A model generated the notes under the pieces. It made no database searches. It saw nothing but the letters and a program-made list of their open reading frames with translations, and was not told where the DNA came from. Shown one piece after another: positions 18,598 to 27,080 of a stretch of 64,000 nucleotides of DNA. Position 1 is the first letter of the stretch, and each line of letters begins with the position of its first letter. The stretch covers positions 173,443-237,442 of the forward strand of contig NW_005200690.1 of assembly GCF_000372725.1 (NCBI RefSeq), in the 5' to 3' direction. The translations under genes were made by a program, and so were the position numbers. The DNA comes from Emiliania huxleyi CCMP1516 (taxonomy: Eukaryota; Haptophyta; Isochrysidales; Noelaerhabdaceae).

Positions 18598-20163
18598 ATG
18601 CCCTCCCTTCGGAGCCGCGTGTATGCTACCACTTGGGTGTCGTACGCCAGCCTCTACCTTTGTCGCAAGCCCTTCTCTGTGGTTAAGGCCGAGCTTCTGT
18701 CCCAGGGCCTCTCCAGGACCGACGTTGGAAACATCGACACCGCCTTCTTGGCAGCTTACGCGGGCGCACAGCTCGTCGTCGGGCCCTACGGTGACCGGCT
18801 TGGCGTGCGCTGCATGCTGAGCACGCTGATGGCCGCGACGGCGGCGGCGGCCTTTGCCTTCGCGTGTGTGCCGGTACGTGCCATGCCGCTGGCTGGGCTG
18901 TGGCTGCTGAATGGCGCGTTACAGTCGGCAGCCTTTCCGCTCTGCATGAAGGCGCTCAGCCCGATCTTTGGCCCGAGCGAGCGTGGCTCGGCCCTTGGCT
19001 GGTGGTCAACGTGTCAGAGCATCGGCGGCGTGGCCGGCTCGGCGGTCGCCGCCGCGCTGCTGTCGTGCGGCCACGGTTGGCGCGCCGCAGTTGGCGCACC
19101 CGCACTAGCGGTCGGCGTCGCGGCCGGCCTCGTCGCCCTGGCGCTACCGGAGAGCGCAGCGCCCGCGCGGGACTGGCACAGTGAGCCCTCGGCGCGTCCC
19201 GCCTCACCCGACGCGACGCCGCGGCTGCTCACGGTCGCTGCCACCCACCCGCATCTGCTGCTGCTCGGCGGCGCATACGGCCTCGTCAAGCTCGTGCGGT
19301 ACGTCGCGCTCCTCTGGTTGCCCCTCTACCTGCACGAGGAGCAGGCCCTATCTCCCGCGGCGGCCGGCTTCCTCTCGACCGCCTTCGACGCGGGAGGCGC
19401 CCTCGGAGGCGGGCTGTGGGGCATGGCGGCGGACCACCGCTCGCTGCGCGGCAGGCGAAGAGACCGCCGCCTCGCGCCACGGCGTCCTACCCGCCGCGAA
19501 GAGACCGCCCCGCCCTCGCCTGACAGGCGCGTCCACCTCTCTCTGCCTCTCTGCCTGCTCGCCGGCGCGGCTGCTGCACTCGGCGGCACGTGCAGCGACG
19601 AGGGCGAGCGCGGGGCCGGCCGGCAGCTGCTGGGCGCCGCCGCGGATGGCGGCGGCGGCTACACGGGCCGTAGTGCGACGCTGCTAGCTCTGTTTGCGTC
19701 TGGGTTTGGCTTCGTGCTGGCCGGCCCAGAGACGTCTCTCTGCGGCGCGGCGGTCAGCGACCTCGTGGCGGCCCACCCGGACACGCAGGGCGACGTCTCG
19801 GCGACAGCCTTCTCACTCGTCAACGGCATCGGCGCCTTTGGCCCGCTCGTGCAGGGCTCCGTCGCCGTCATCGTCGTCGGCGCGTGGGGGTGGGGCGGCC
19901 TCTTTTGGGTGCTGGCTGGCCTGTGCATTCTCTCCGCGGCGATGCTCCTCCCCGTCGCACGCGAAGAGGCTCGCCGCGGCGGCGGCGCGGGCTTGGGCTA
20001 CCAGGCAGTCGAGGAGCGCAGCGGCAAGCTGTCGCGCTCGCGACCGTCCTCGCCCGGTGCATCGTCGACATCGTCCGAGCTACCGTCGCGCGGCGACGAG
20101 AGCAGGCTCACACTGCGGGACCGGGAGCCGCTGCTCTCGGCCGGTGTCGCCGATGCCACATGA
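18598..20163 (+). CDS. SLC37/GlpT-like organophosphate:phosphate antiporter (MFS)
   Basis: Major facilitator protein of the OPA family, with about 12 membrane helices. The first helix YVSYASLYL-like segment with CRKPFSVVK is the SLC37/GlpT signature, followed by the helix 2-3 loop GPYGDRLGVRCM. Likely substrates are sugar phosphates or glycerol phosphate exchanged for phosphate (family knowledge; specificity not readable). I start at 18598; the upstream open frame is Arg-rich and not membrane-like. The frame reads through 19455-19526, but that 72-nt segment breaks a loop with Arg/Pro residues and has a GC donor after GGCAG and a GACAG acceptor. Removing it keeps the frame and gives 497 aa. 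The C-terminal tail is Ser-rich and cytosolic. Confidence 0.8.
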   Translation: MPSLRSRVYATTWVSYASLYLCRKPFSVVKAELLSQGLSRTDVGNIDTAFLAAYAGAQLVVGPYGDRLGVRCMLSTLMAATAAAAFAFACVPVRAMPLAGLWLLNGALQSAAFPLCMKALSPIFGPSERGSALGWWSTCQSIGGVAGSAVAAALLSCGHGWRAAVGAPALAVGVAAGLVALALPESAAPARDWHSEPSARPASPDATPRLLTVAATHPHLLLLGGAYGLVKLVRYVALLWLPLYLHEEQALSPAAAGFLSTAFDAGGALGGGLWGMAADHRSLRGRRRDRRLAPRRPTRREETAPPSPDRRVHLSLPLCLLAGAAAALGGTCSDEGERGAGRQLLGAAADGGGGYTGRSATLLALFASGFGFVLAGPETSLCGAAVSDLVAAHPDTQGDVSATAFSLVNGIGAFGPLVQGSVAVIVVGAWGWGGLFWVLAGLCILSAAMLLPVAREEARRGGGAGLGYQAVEERSGKLSRSRPSSPGASSTSSELPSRGDESRLTLRDREPLLSAGVADAT

Positions 20164-20253
20164 CGAGACGCCCGTCGGTTTTATATATTATCACCAATAT
20201 CACGCACACGATGCATCTGTGATTCTGTGTGCCTGGCTGCGAAAAGTCACTCC

Positions 20254-21513
20254 TCAGACCTCACCACCAGCAGCAATTCGGGACGCCGCCTCCTCGCCTT
20301 GCTCGACCGCCTCGCTCGCCTTCGAGAGCAGCCGCCGGCTCAGCTTTCCTCCACCCGCTGCCGCCGCAACTAGCGCCTCTGTGCTGCCCAGCAGCTCCTC
20401 GTACACCTCCCCCGCCGCCTCTGCCGCGGCGCGCAGCTCAGTGGGCCGCGCCGCGCCCTCGGCCCTTCGCAGCAGGACCAGCAGCGCCGAGGCCGCCTCC
20501 CACAGCGGCCGCAGCGCCGCCGCGCCCTCTCCATCTGCCGTCTCGCCGGCCGCGGCAGCAGCGCCGCCCTCTCGGTGCGCCGTCAGCGGCAGGCACCGGA
20601 AGAGCGACTCTGCGGCGCGCATGCTGCTGCCCGCAGCGTGAGCTGCCTCGGCCAGCGCCGCCGCCGCCGCGTCTGCATCCGACGCCTCCCTCGCCGCCTG
20701 CCCCGCCAGCCGCGACGCCACCCTCAGACCGTGCTGCAGGTGCGAGCGCGCCCGGCTGCAGGCCGCCTCCACCGCCGCCTCTGCCCCCTCCCTCCCCGCC
20801 GCAGGCCCCTCCTCCTCCTCGCCGCGCCGCGCAGCAGCAGCACCGGCGACAAGCAGAGCGTCGGCGCGGCGCACGAGGGCGAGGAGCTCCTCCGCCTCGG
20901 CGGCGGTGGCGCGCTCCGCGTCGAGCCCGTCCACACCCGCCGACAAGTGAGCGGGCGGCGCGAGCACGAGCGCACGCGCGGACTCGAGCATGGCGGCGCC
21001 GGTCGGGCCGGTGAGCCATGCGGACCACGCGCTGGCGAGCCGCGATCTCAGCGCGCCGCAAGCCTCGCGCAACGCATCGAGGGGCGGCGACGACCGCTGT
21101 GACGGCCCGCCGCCACTGCTGCTACCCTTGCCGACGCCTTCGCCGCCGCTGCCGCCGTCGACATACCCGACTGTCAGCAAGACGCGCGGCGCAACTTGCT
21201 CCAGGCTCTCGAGCGCAAGGCAGATGGGAGTGAGAGGACCACGCCCGTCGGTCGGCGCGTCGAGCCGCGCCCGCGCAGCTGTTACCGCCTCCACGAGTGC
21301 TGCGTCACGGCGTGCAGCATCCGCCTCGCGCCGGGAGGTGCTGTAGTTTGTGGTGCACGCCGCGAGTCGAGCGCGAGCAGCCGCAGCCGCCGCAGCGTGT
21401 GCGTCCGCCTCGGCGCTCACCCGCTCCACGAGCCGCTCCACGCGCCTGAAACTCTGGCGCAGCGCGGCGAGGTGCGAGGCAAGCGGCAGCGTCGCTGTCG
21501 GCGCGTCAGCCAT
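20254..21513 (-). CDS. Hypothetical Ala-rich coiled-coil protein
   Basis: 419 aa from the ATG at 21513 (MADAPTATL). Long helical stretches are dominated by Ala, Glu, Arg and Leu, with a heptad-like pattern at about residues 15-80 and 210-400, and Gly/Ser linkers near 145-165. A structural or scaffold role is plausible, but no family is recognised. The frame is open 23 codons further upstream, but that part lies in the inverted-repeat arm starting at 21548, so the downstream ATG is preferred. It converges with the transporter gene across about 90 bp. Confidence 0.5.
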   Translation of the reverse strand: MADAPTATLPLASHLAALRQSFRRVERLVERVSAEADAHAAAAAAARARLAACTTNYSTSRREADAARRDAALVEAVTAARARLDAPTDGRGPLTPICLALESLEQVAPRVLLTVGYVDGGSGGEGVGKGSSSGGGPSQRSSPPLDALREACGALRSRLASAWSAWLTGPTGAAMLESARALVLAPPAHLSAGVDGLDAERATAAEAEELLALVRRADALLVAGAAAARRGEEEEGPAAGREGAEAAVEAACSRARSHLQHGLRVASRLAGQAAREASDADAAAAALAEAAHAAGSSMRAAESLFRCLPLTAHREGGAAAAAGETADGEGAAALRPLWEAASALLVLLRRAEGAARPTELRAAAEAAGEVYEELLGSTEALVAAAAGGGKLSRRLLSKASEAVEQGEEAASRIAAGGEV

Positions 21514-21547
21514 CGTGAAAAGAAAGGCAGACTGCTGGAGCGCCTCA

Positions 21548-21777
21548 ACAGTTTCGCCAAACGAGGCCCGTGAAGAGGCCACCCTCGCTTGAAGCGCCTC
21601 TCAGGGCCATGGTCTCTCGCTCGTCGGCCACCGCCGCTGACGCCACCCAGGTGCCGCTGCCACCCCAACGACGCGCGCCCCCGCCCAACACACCCACCCG
21701 CCGGGCAGCGCGCCACCCGCAGCGCCGCCCCGACCCTCGCCTCTGGCTGCGCGCCCGCGCGGCGCCAGCGGGGCGGC
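21548..21777 (+). repeat. Left 230-bp inverted-repeat arm
   Basis: Begins ACAGTTTCGCCAAACGAGG and ends GCCAGCGGGGCGGC. Paired with 24016-24245. Confidence 0.9.
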
Positions 21778-22956
21778 TGTTTTCCGAGGCCCAGATCAGA
21801 CGCCTTGGGCGCGCTGAGTGACCCGCGCGCGCGTTCAGCGCGCGTTCATACCTCACTACACGCTCAGTCCAAGCCTGCGGCGCCAGATCCTTAGCACTCG
21901 TAACTATACCACCGTTGAAGTCGCACTTGCGGTCGCAGGTGCGTCGGCGTCTGTTGTGCCCTATCTGGTGAGCGATCGCAGTGCGGTGGTGGCGACACGT
22001 GCGCGGCGGCGACGGCATTCGTGGCGGCGATGGGCTGAGCACCGCGACGCCGCCGAGCAACGGCACGACGTGCCCAGGCCGCAGCCTCCAAGGCTCACAG
22101 GCGAGGCGCCAGCGGGCGTGTCTTGAGCGCAGCTTTGGCTTCGACGGGCGCCCCTGATGTGCGACCTGCGCGACCTGACCTGCCGACCCGATCGACTTGC
22201 GTGACCCGATCAAGCAGAAGACGGCTTCGGGTATGCCTGCCTCGGCTCCTCGGGTCGCTCAAGCCCGCTCGGTCGCTGAGTTGTCGGCAGGGCATGCCGC
22301 TGTCTCAAGCCATCTTTGGCGCCGCACGCGTGCGGCGCCGGCACGACACGAGCATGGCCCGCGCCAGGCCCGGCTGGCGGGCAGCACGTGCCTGCCATCG
22401 CAGCGACCCGATTGCGGCACAGGGTTCGGTCCGGCCTTTTTCCGCCACAGGCGACGCACGACCTGATGCCCGACGCGGGCGCGCGGTGCGGAGCTGGGTG
22501 ATGCCACAATTGTGTGCGCGCTCGCCATCGTCGGCAGCGCGTGGGCGTCTGTGTTACTTGCGCTGCGCTGCTTTTCTCGGTGTGCATGTCCATGTCGGTG
22601 GTTGTCCAGGTCTGTGTGTGTGCACTGGCAGTGTGGTGTGTGTGTGGTGTATGTGTGTGTGCAGTGTCCTTTCTTTGTCGTACATGCTCTCTCTCTCTCT
22701 CTTTGTCAGTGCCTCTCCAAGTATTCATGGGAGGGTGTCGTCGAACGGACGGTGATTACTGCAGGAGGGCTCAAAGAAAAACCAACCGGAGAGATCGCGA
22801 AGATATGTCCGGAGCTCGGGTCAGCTCGCGCGTGCGTTACTCCAGTGCAGTCCAATGGCGCGGACGATTGCCGAGGACCAATGAGCAATGCTTCGGCTGC
22901 CGCAGCGCGGTCGCGCTGCCAGGTGCTCGGCTGCAGTGCATCGGACGAGCAGAGGG

Positions 22957-23440
22957 TCATGCTGCGTCGATGTTCCTCGTCCAGCGGTAGTGGATCTCGT
23001 GCGCGCACTGCACGTGCTCGTGGAACCACGGCGACTGCGGGAGCACGGGGAGGAGCGCGACGAGCGTGCACCTGCACACGGCAAGGCGGGCGATCAGCAC
23101 GCGGACAGGATGACCTGACCCGCGCATTGGCGCCCGCTCTGTCGAACGGGCCCGGCGATCAGGACGCCGAGCGCTCGCGCGATGCTGCCGCTGCTGCCGC
23201 CGCCGAACGCCGGGTTGAGCCACAACCGCCGCCGCCGCAAGCTGGGCGCGCACTTGACCAGATCCTCGTCCGCCGTAATGAAGTCGGGCAAGACAGCATT
23301 CAGCATCGATCTGCAAGCGCTCGGCGTCGACGTAGTGCCTCCAAATCCACGCCGGCGTCTCGTACTGGTCCTTGACACGAACCCCCTCCACGCGCACGTT
23401 GGCGTCGGACCGCGTGATCAGCCAACGGGACCCTCGCCGC
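22957..23440 (-). pseudogene. Phage-type DNA N6-adenine methyltransferase (Dam), frameshifted
   Basis: Three blocks of the family appear in order but in alternating frames. The N-terminal DQYETPAWIWRHYVDAE block (substrate motif W/YxTP) shares a frame with the C-terminal LVALLPVLPQSPWFHEHV block. The middle NAVLPDFITADEDL with WLNPAFGG lies one frame over. The catalytic NPPF/Y motif reads NPAF. Two compensating frame changes and the altered motif indicate an inactive copy, unless introns or sequencing errors intervene. The family methylates adenine N6 in DNA and travels with phages, DIRS elements and virus-like transposons. Confidence 0.6.
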
Positions 23441-24015
23441 CTGCACGCGGGAGAGGGCGCGAGATCTGGCCGGAGGGTCGGGAGGAAGGCCTCCTGGGCG
23501 GCGCGCACTCGAGGGCGGGAGAGGACGCAGCGAGCAGGTCGAAGCACGCGTGCAGCCCCGCGCGGCTGCGAGGTAGGGACACGTAGCCTGACGCTTCCGC
23601 GGCGCTCAGCTCAGCCGGAACAGCAGCCCGACACCGGACCCGCTGCACCGAGCCTTTGGAGCCTGAGGAGGCAGCGCGGGCGCGACTGTGCTTGCCGCGG
23701 CAGCTCCCACACATGGCGGTCGCGGTGCAGCTCTCGCACTGAGCACACGCACGGCACACAGGACACGAGTATGCCGTGCCGCACTGCAGACACGGCTTCT
23801 CGTACCGCGAGCGCCGAGCCTGCGCGTCGCAAAAGGGTGTCACAGTCACGGTGGCGAGGGCGCTCGGCGAGCGTCGGTGCACTGAGACAGGCTGCGCGCG
23901 CGCGAGCACGCCGCCGGTGCGTTCAGGGGTGCCGCGGTCGGTACCGTGGTGGGATGTGCTGTCGGATCGGCGCAACTCCGACGACCGGCCAACTATACCA
24001 GCCGCGATGGGCCCG

Positions 24016-24245
24016 GCCGCCCCGCTGGCGCCGCGCGGGCGCGCAGCCAGAGGCGAGGGTCGGGGCGGCGCTGCGGGTGGCGCGCTGCCCGGCGGGTGGG
24101 TGTGTTGGGCGGGGGCGCGCGTCGTTGGGGTGGCAGTGGCACCTGGGTGGCGTCAGCGGCGGTGGCCGACGAGCGAGAGACCATGGCCCTGAGAGGCGCT
24201 TCAAGCGAGGGTGGCCTCTTCACGGGCCTCGTTTGGCGAAACTGT
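24016..24245 (-). repeat. Right 230-bp inverted-repeat arm
   Basis: Reverse complement of 21548-21777, with one substitution noticed (GCCACTGCC versus GCCGCTGCC). Confidence 0.9.
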
Positions 24246-24289
24246 CAACGAACGAAAATCGCGATGCGCTCCCCGCTCCCGTTCCCTGT

Positions 24290-24372
24290 GTCCCTGACCG
24301 TCCTTACAAGATCCTGCTCGTGCAGGTGGGGACCCTGTCCTTCTCCCACCCCTCGTTTGGCGTGCCCGTTTA
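24290..24372. repeat. Dispersed repeat, inverted copy of the 5281 family
   Basis: GATCCTGCTCGTGCAGG then GGGGACCCTGTCCTTCTCCC and CCTCGTTTGGCG, followed by TTTTATTTATTT. It closely matches the reverse complement of 5281-5346, again next to an AT-rich tail. Confidence 0.65.
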
Positions 24373-24404
24373 GCGTTTTATTTATTTAACGAACGAAAAT
24401 TTCA

Positions 24405-24668
24405 GAAAGAAAGAAAGAAAGAAAACACACAACCCAAGGGAGGGATGGGAGAACGGCACGCCGCCACCACACAGGGATTTTAAGGAGAGGAGTGTGGTGC
24501 GCTAGCCGTCGCCCACCCTGGGGAGTCTGCCTCTTCGTATCTCTTTTCGCAGTCTCTCGCCGCTTCTCGCTGCAACCTTCATGCCACCTCGCGGCCGTCC
24601 CACTCTCGTCGGTCTCTCCCTTGTCACTTCCTCCTCTGTCGCGTCGTTCTCTTCTGCCTCGTCCTGCG
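24405..24668 (-). mobile_element. 5'-truncated retroposon copy with 12-bp target-site duplication
   Basis: Minus-oriented. A (GAAA)n tail at about 24405-24424, the shared 3' end, then only the last 56 codons of the retroposon protein (from SQDEAEEND to the end). The 12-bp direct repeat ACGAAAATTTCA at 24393-24404 and 24669-24680 is the target-site duplication. The copy is truncated further 5' than the one at 11318. Confidence 0.85.
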
Positions 24669-25036
24669 ACGAAAATTTCACGCTGAAGCCGTAGCTTGCG
24701 GCAATTTCGCAGGTGTCGTGAGGCACAGGGCGCGGGCACCAGGGCTCGTGTGCACAGCCTTGTTATGAAAAGAAAATACCTCCTATGGCGCTATGCGCTG
24801 GTCTGTGAGAGGTTGAGGTGCGAGCCCTGGAGGCCCTGGGGATGCACAGCGCAAAGAACACCATGGTTGTTGGTTTTCCAAAATCTCTCTCTCTCACCAT
24901 GGTGCCACCCCGCACCCGTCCCATCGACAACACTCTCATCCGAGTGCCGACCCGAGCGCCAATTCTCCGCACGCATAAGGCATATGACCGACGCACACAC
25001 GATAGCTGGTCGGCTCGATGGCGACACCGCTGCGCC

Positions 25037-25422
25037 TCAGAGCTTGGGCGAGAGCTCGTTGATCTTTGCTTTGATCTCAGTCATTCGTGGCCCGACGATC
25101 CTAGCCACCTCCTTGCCGTCCAAGAAGAAGAGGAAGGTGGGAGCAGCAGCGCCGGCCAGGTCCTTGAGGACGGGCACCGTGTCCGCCGCCGCCCGCGCGA
25201 ATCCAAACGATAGCTTCTCGCTTAGCTCAAAGTAGAGATTGGAGAAGTGGCCAACGAGCATGTCGCACGGGCCCCAGTTGGATGAGTAGACGTCGACAAC
25301 TGCGCAAATGGCCGAGGCCGTGTCGCGGCACTGCGCGGGTGGTGTGTTTTGTACAGGCGCAGCAGCGGGCGGGCGGGTATGGCAGCGCATGTGCGTGCGC
25401 TCTCTTTTACGAGTTGCTCCAC
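25037..25422 (-). CDS. Thioredoxin-fold protein of the axonemal/NME8-9 type (5' part unresolved)
   Basis: The last exon (25299-25037) encodes VVDVYSSNWGPCDMLVGHF, a central helix, then APTFLFFLDGKEVARIVGP and a terminal helix, which is the thioredoxin fold as found in outer-arm dynein light chains and NME8/TXNDC3. The active site is NWGPC rather than WCGPC, so the first redox Cys is missing and ordinary disulfide exchange is unlikely. Acceptor GCGCAG is at 25300. Upstream, EQLVKESA (near 25420) or TEEWSN in another frame could be the preceding exon; I could not settle it. Role probably flagellar (inference). Confidence 0.65.
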
Positions 25423-25650
25423 TCCTCGGTGACCAAACGACGAGCTGGCTTGACGTCGTCCACTCCTAGACCTTTCACGCCTTTTCCAATTATTATCTTC
25501 CGCCAGCCAAACCTGCCCAGGATTAGCGTTCTGGGGTCACCTACGCGTGATGATTGCCCAAGCCCCTGCTGCACGCCACTCCGGGGTTGGATTGGAAATC
25601 CGTCAACATCACGTAGCCCCAAATCTCGGTAATGAGAGGAATCCAAGCCA

Positions 25651-26487
25651 ATGAAGCCGTGCACGGCCAGCCCCTCGCTCAACTCCCCCAAGATCCTGGA
25701 TCCCATCCGCTACAAAACGGTGCTCTGCAAAAACTTCGCGCTCTCCGGCACGTGTCCATACCGGGAGAAGTGCCAGTTTGCGCACGGCGAGGAGGAGAAG
25801 AGGGACAAGCCTCGTAAACGCCGAGGAGGCAAAGGGCGCAAACGGGCTGGCGCCCGGTCGGGAAGCCCGTCCAACTTCAGCGAGCTGAGCTCACCGCCGT
25901 CTTCTCCACGCTCGCTGCCTCTGAGCGCGCCGTCATCGCCTCGCGCGGCATGCGTGGTTTGTGAGGCCCGGCCGCCTCTGTCGCCGCTGGCGCCGCTGCT
26001 GCCACCAGGGCTCGGACACGCGTTCGAGGCGCTGGTCCTGAACCCTTCGCCTATGGGCCCGTCGGCAGTGTCACCTGGTCCGTGCCCGGCTGTGAGCTCG
26101 TCGATGGCGGCCTGCGGATCTCCCTCCTACATCCTGCAGAGGCCGGCGCCGCTGGAGCTGCCGCGTGCCCTGCCGCTGCCTCCGGCCACAAGGCCACATG
26201 TGGCATCGCATCAGCTGGCCGCCGCGCCGATGCCGGCGCCGCCGGCAATCATGGCGGAGGAGCGCTTCCTCGCTGCGGAGCACCGCGAGCCGAGCTACAA
26301 CACGGTGCGCAGGTCCATCTCCCTGCTCTGGGGCAGCGACGACCGCCTCGACAGCATGGCGGAGATGCGGTCGGAGCTAGTCGAGCGCGCGGCGGACAAG
26401 GCGTCGCCGTTCCTGGCGCCGTTGCCAAAGACGCTCGGCGAGGCGCTCGCGAATTCGCCTCAGAAATGGAGCGTGCCCGCACGCTGA
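25651..26487 (+). CDS. CCCH zinc finger protein, tristetraprolin-like
   Basis: 278 aa, single exon, ATG at 25651. One CCCH finger of C-x8-C-x5-C-x3-H spacing at residues 26-45 (Cys26, Cys35, Cys41, His45), preceded by RYKTVLC, the RNA-binding lead-in of the TIS11/tristetraprolin family. These proteins bind AU-rich or other single-stranded RNA and regulate mRNA decay or translation. Only one finger is visible, where TTP has two. A Lys/Arg-rich segment follows (nuclear-localisation-like), then Ser/Pro-rich sequence and a C-terminal helix region. It is divergent from the thioredoxin gene, about 230 bp apart. Confidence 0.78.
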   Translation: MKPCTASPSLNSPKILDPIRYKTVLCKNFALSGTCPYREKCQFAHGEEEKRDKPRKRRGGKGRKRAGARSGSPSNFSELSSPPSSPRSLPLSAPSSPRAACVVCEARPPLSPLAPLLPPGLGHAFEALVLNPSPMGPSAVSPGPCPAVSSSMAACGSPSYILQRPAPLELPRALPLPPATRPHVASHQLAAAPMPAPPAIMAEERFLAAEHREPSYNTVRRSISLLWGSDDRLDSMAEMRSELVERAADKASPFLAPLPKTLGEALANSPQKWSVPAR

Positions 26488-27080
26488 GTTCATGGGGGTT
26501 GCGGGCCATGTCTTGTTGTCCGAGATAGATTGTCCGAGATCATCGGAGATTGTCCGAGATCGTCCCGTCTCTTATTGCGCCACACATGTGTCATCAGCAT
26601 GTATACGTCAGCGGTCTCTCGCCGCCCCATATGTTCTGTCGGGGGAGCGCTCTGAGGCTATCTGTGGTCGGTTGTCGCGCTTCAATCAAGAGAGCTCCCT
26701 GGCCTTGTCGCGCCGGTCGGACGCGCATGTGTGTCTCTGACTGTGTTTATCGGTAATCGTTTTGAGTGGTCGTATCAGGTTTCTGCCCGTATCCGTCGTA
26801 TCTCCCGCTTTCTCCCGCTCTCTCTCTCTCCACGACTTGCTCGTTGCACTGCAGTACGTCCGTCTGCAGTCACTGGCAGTGAGACATATAGCATATACGT
26901 ACATAGAGGGATAGAGCGCATGCGTGCGTCGAGCTCTCGCGGCTCCGGGCCTCCGGCCTTCGCGCGGGCTCGTCCCAGGTACCCAGCCGCCAGCGAGCAC
27001 GGTCCACGGCGCGGAGCACATGTTCTGGTCGCTCTCGCTGCTCAGGATTAACGGCGCCGCACCCGTCGCGCCGCCCCTAG
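26488..27080. other. Intergenic region between CCCH and RAD5-like genes
   Basis: Contains a repeated GAGATTGTCCGAGAT/GAGATCATCGGAGAT word at about 26520-26565. No gene supported. Both neighbouring genes end here (convergent). Confidence 0.5.

Larger units (their letters stand above)
21548..24245. mobile_element. 2.7-kb segment bounded by 230-bp inverted repeats, with Dam-like methyltransferase remains
   Basis: The arms 21548-21777 and 24016-24245 are reverse complements with a single difference noticed. The interior carries a broken Dam-type methyltransferase (22957-23440) and a Cys-rich frame on the same strand (23418-23975; CLQCG, CPVC, CAQC, CGSC). Long terminal inverted repeats plus a phage-type adenine methyltransferase occur in DIRS-like retrotransposons and in Polinton-like viruses. 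No recombinase, reverse transcriptase, polymerase or capsid gene is visible, so this would be a remnant or non-autonomous derivative. No clear target duplication was found. The left arm sits 35 bp upstream of a start codon. Confidence 0.6.
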
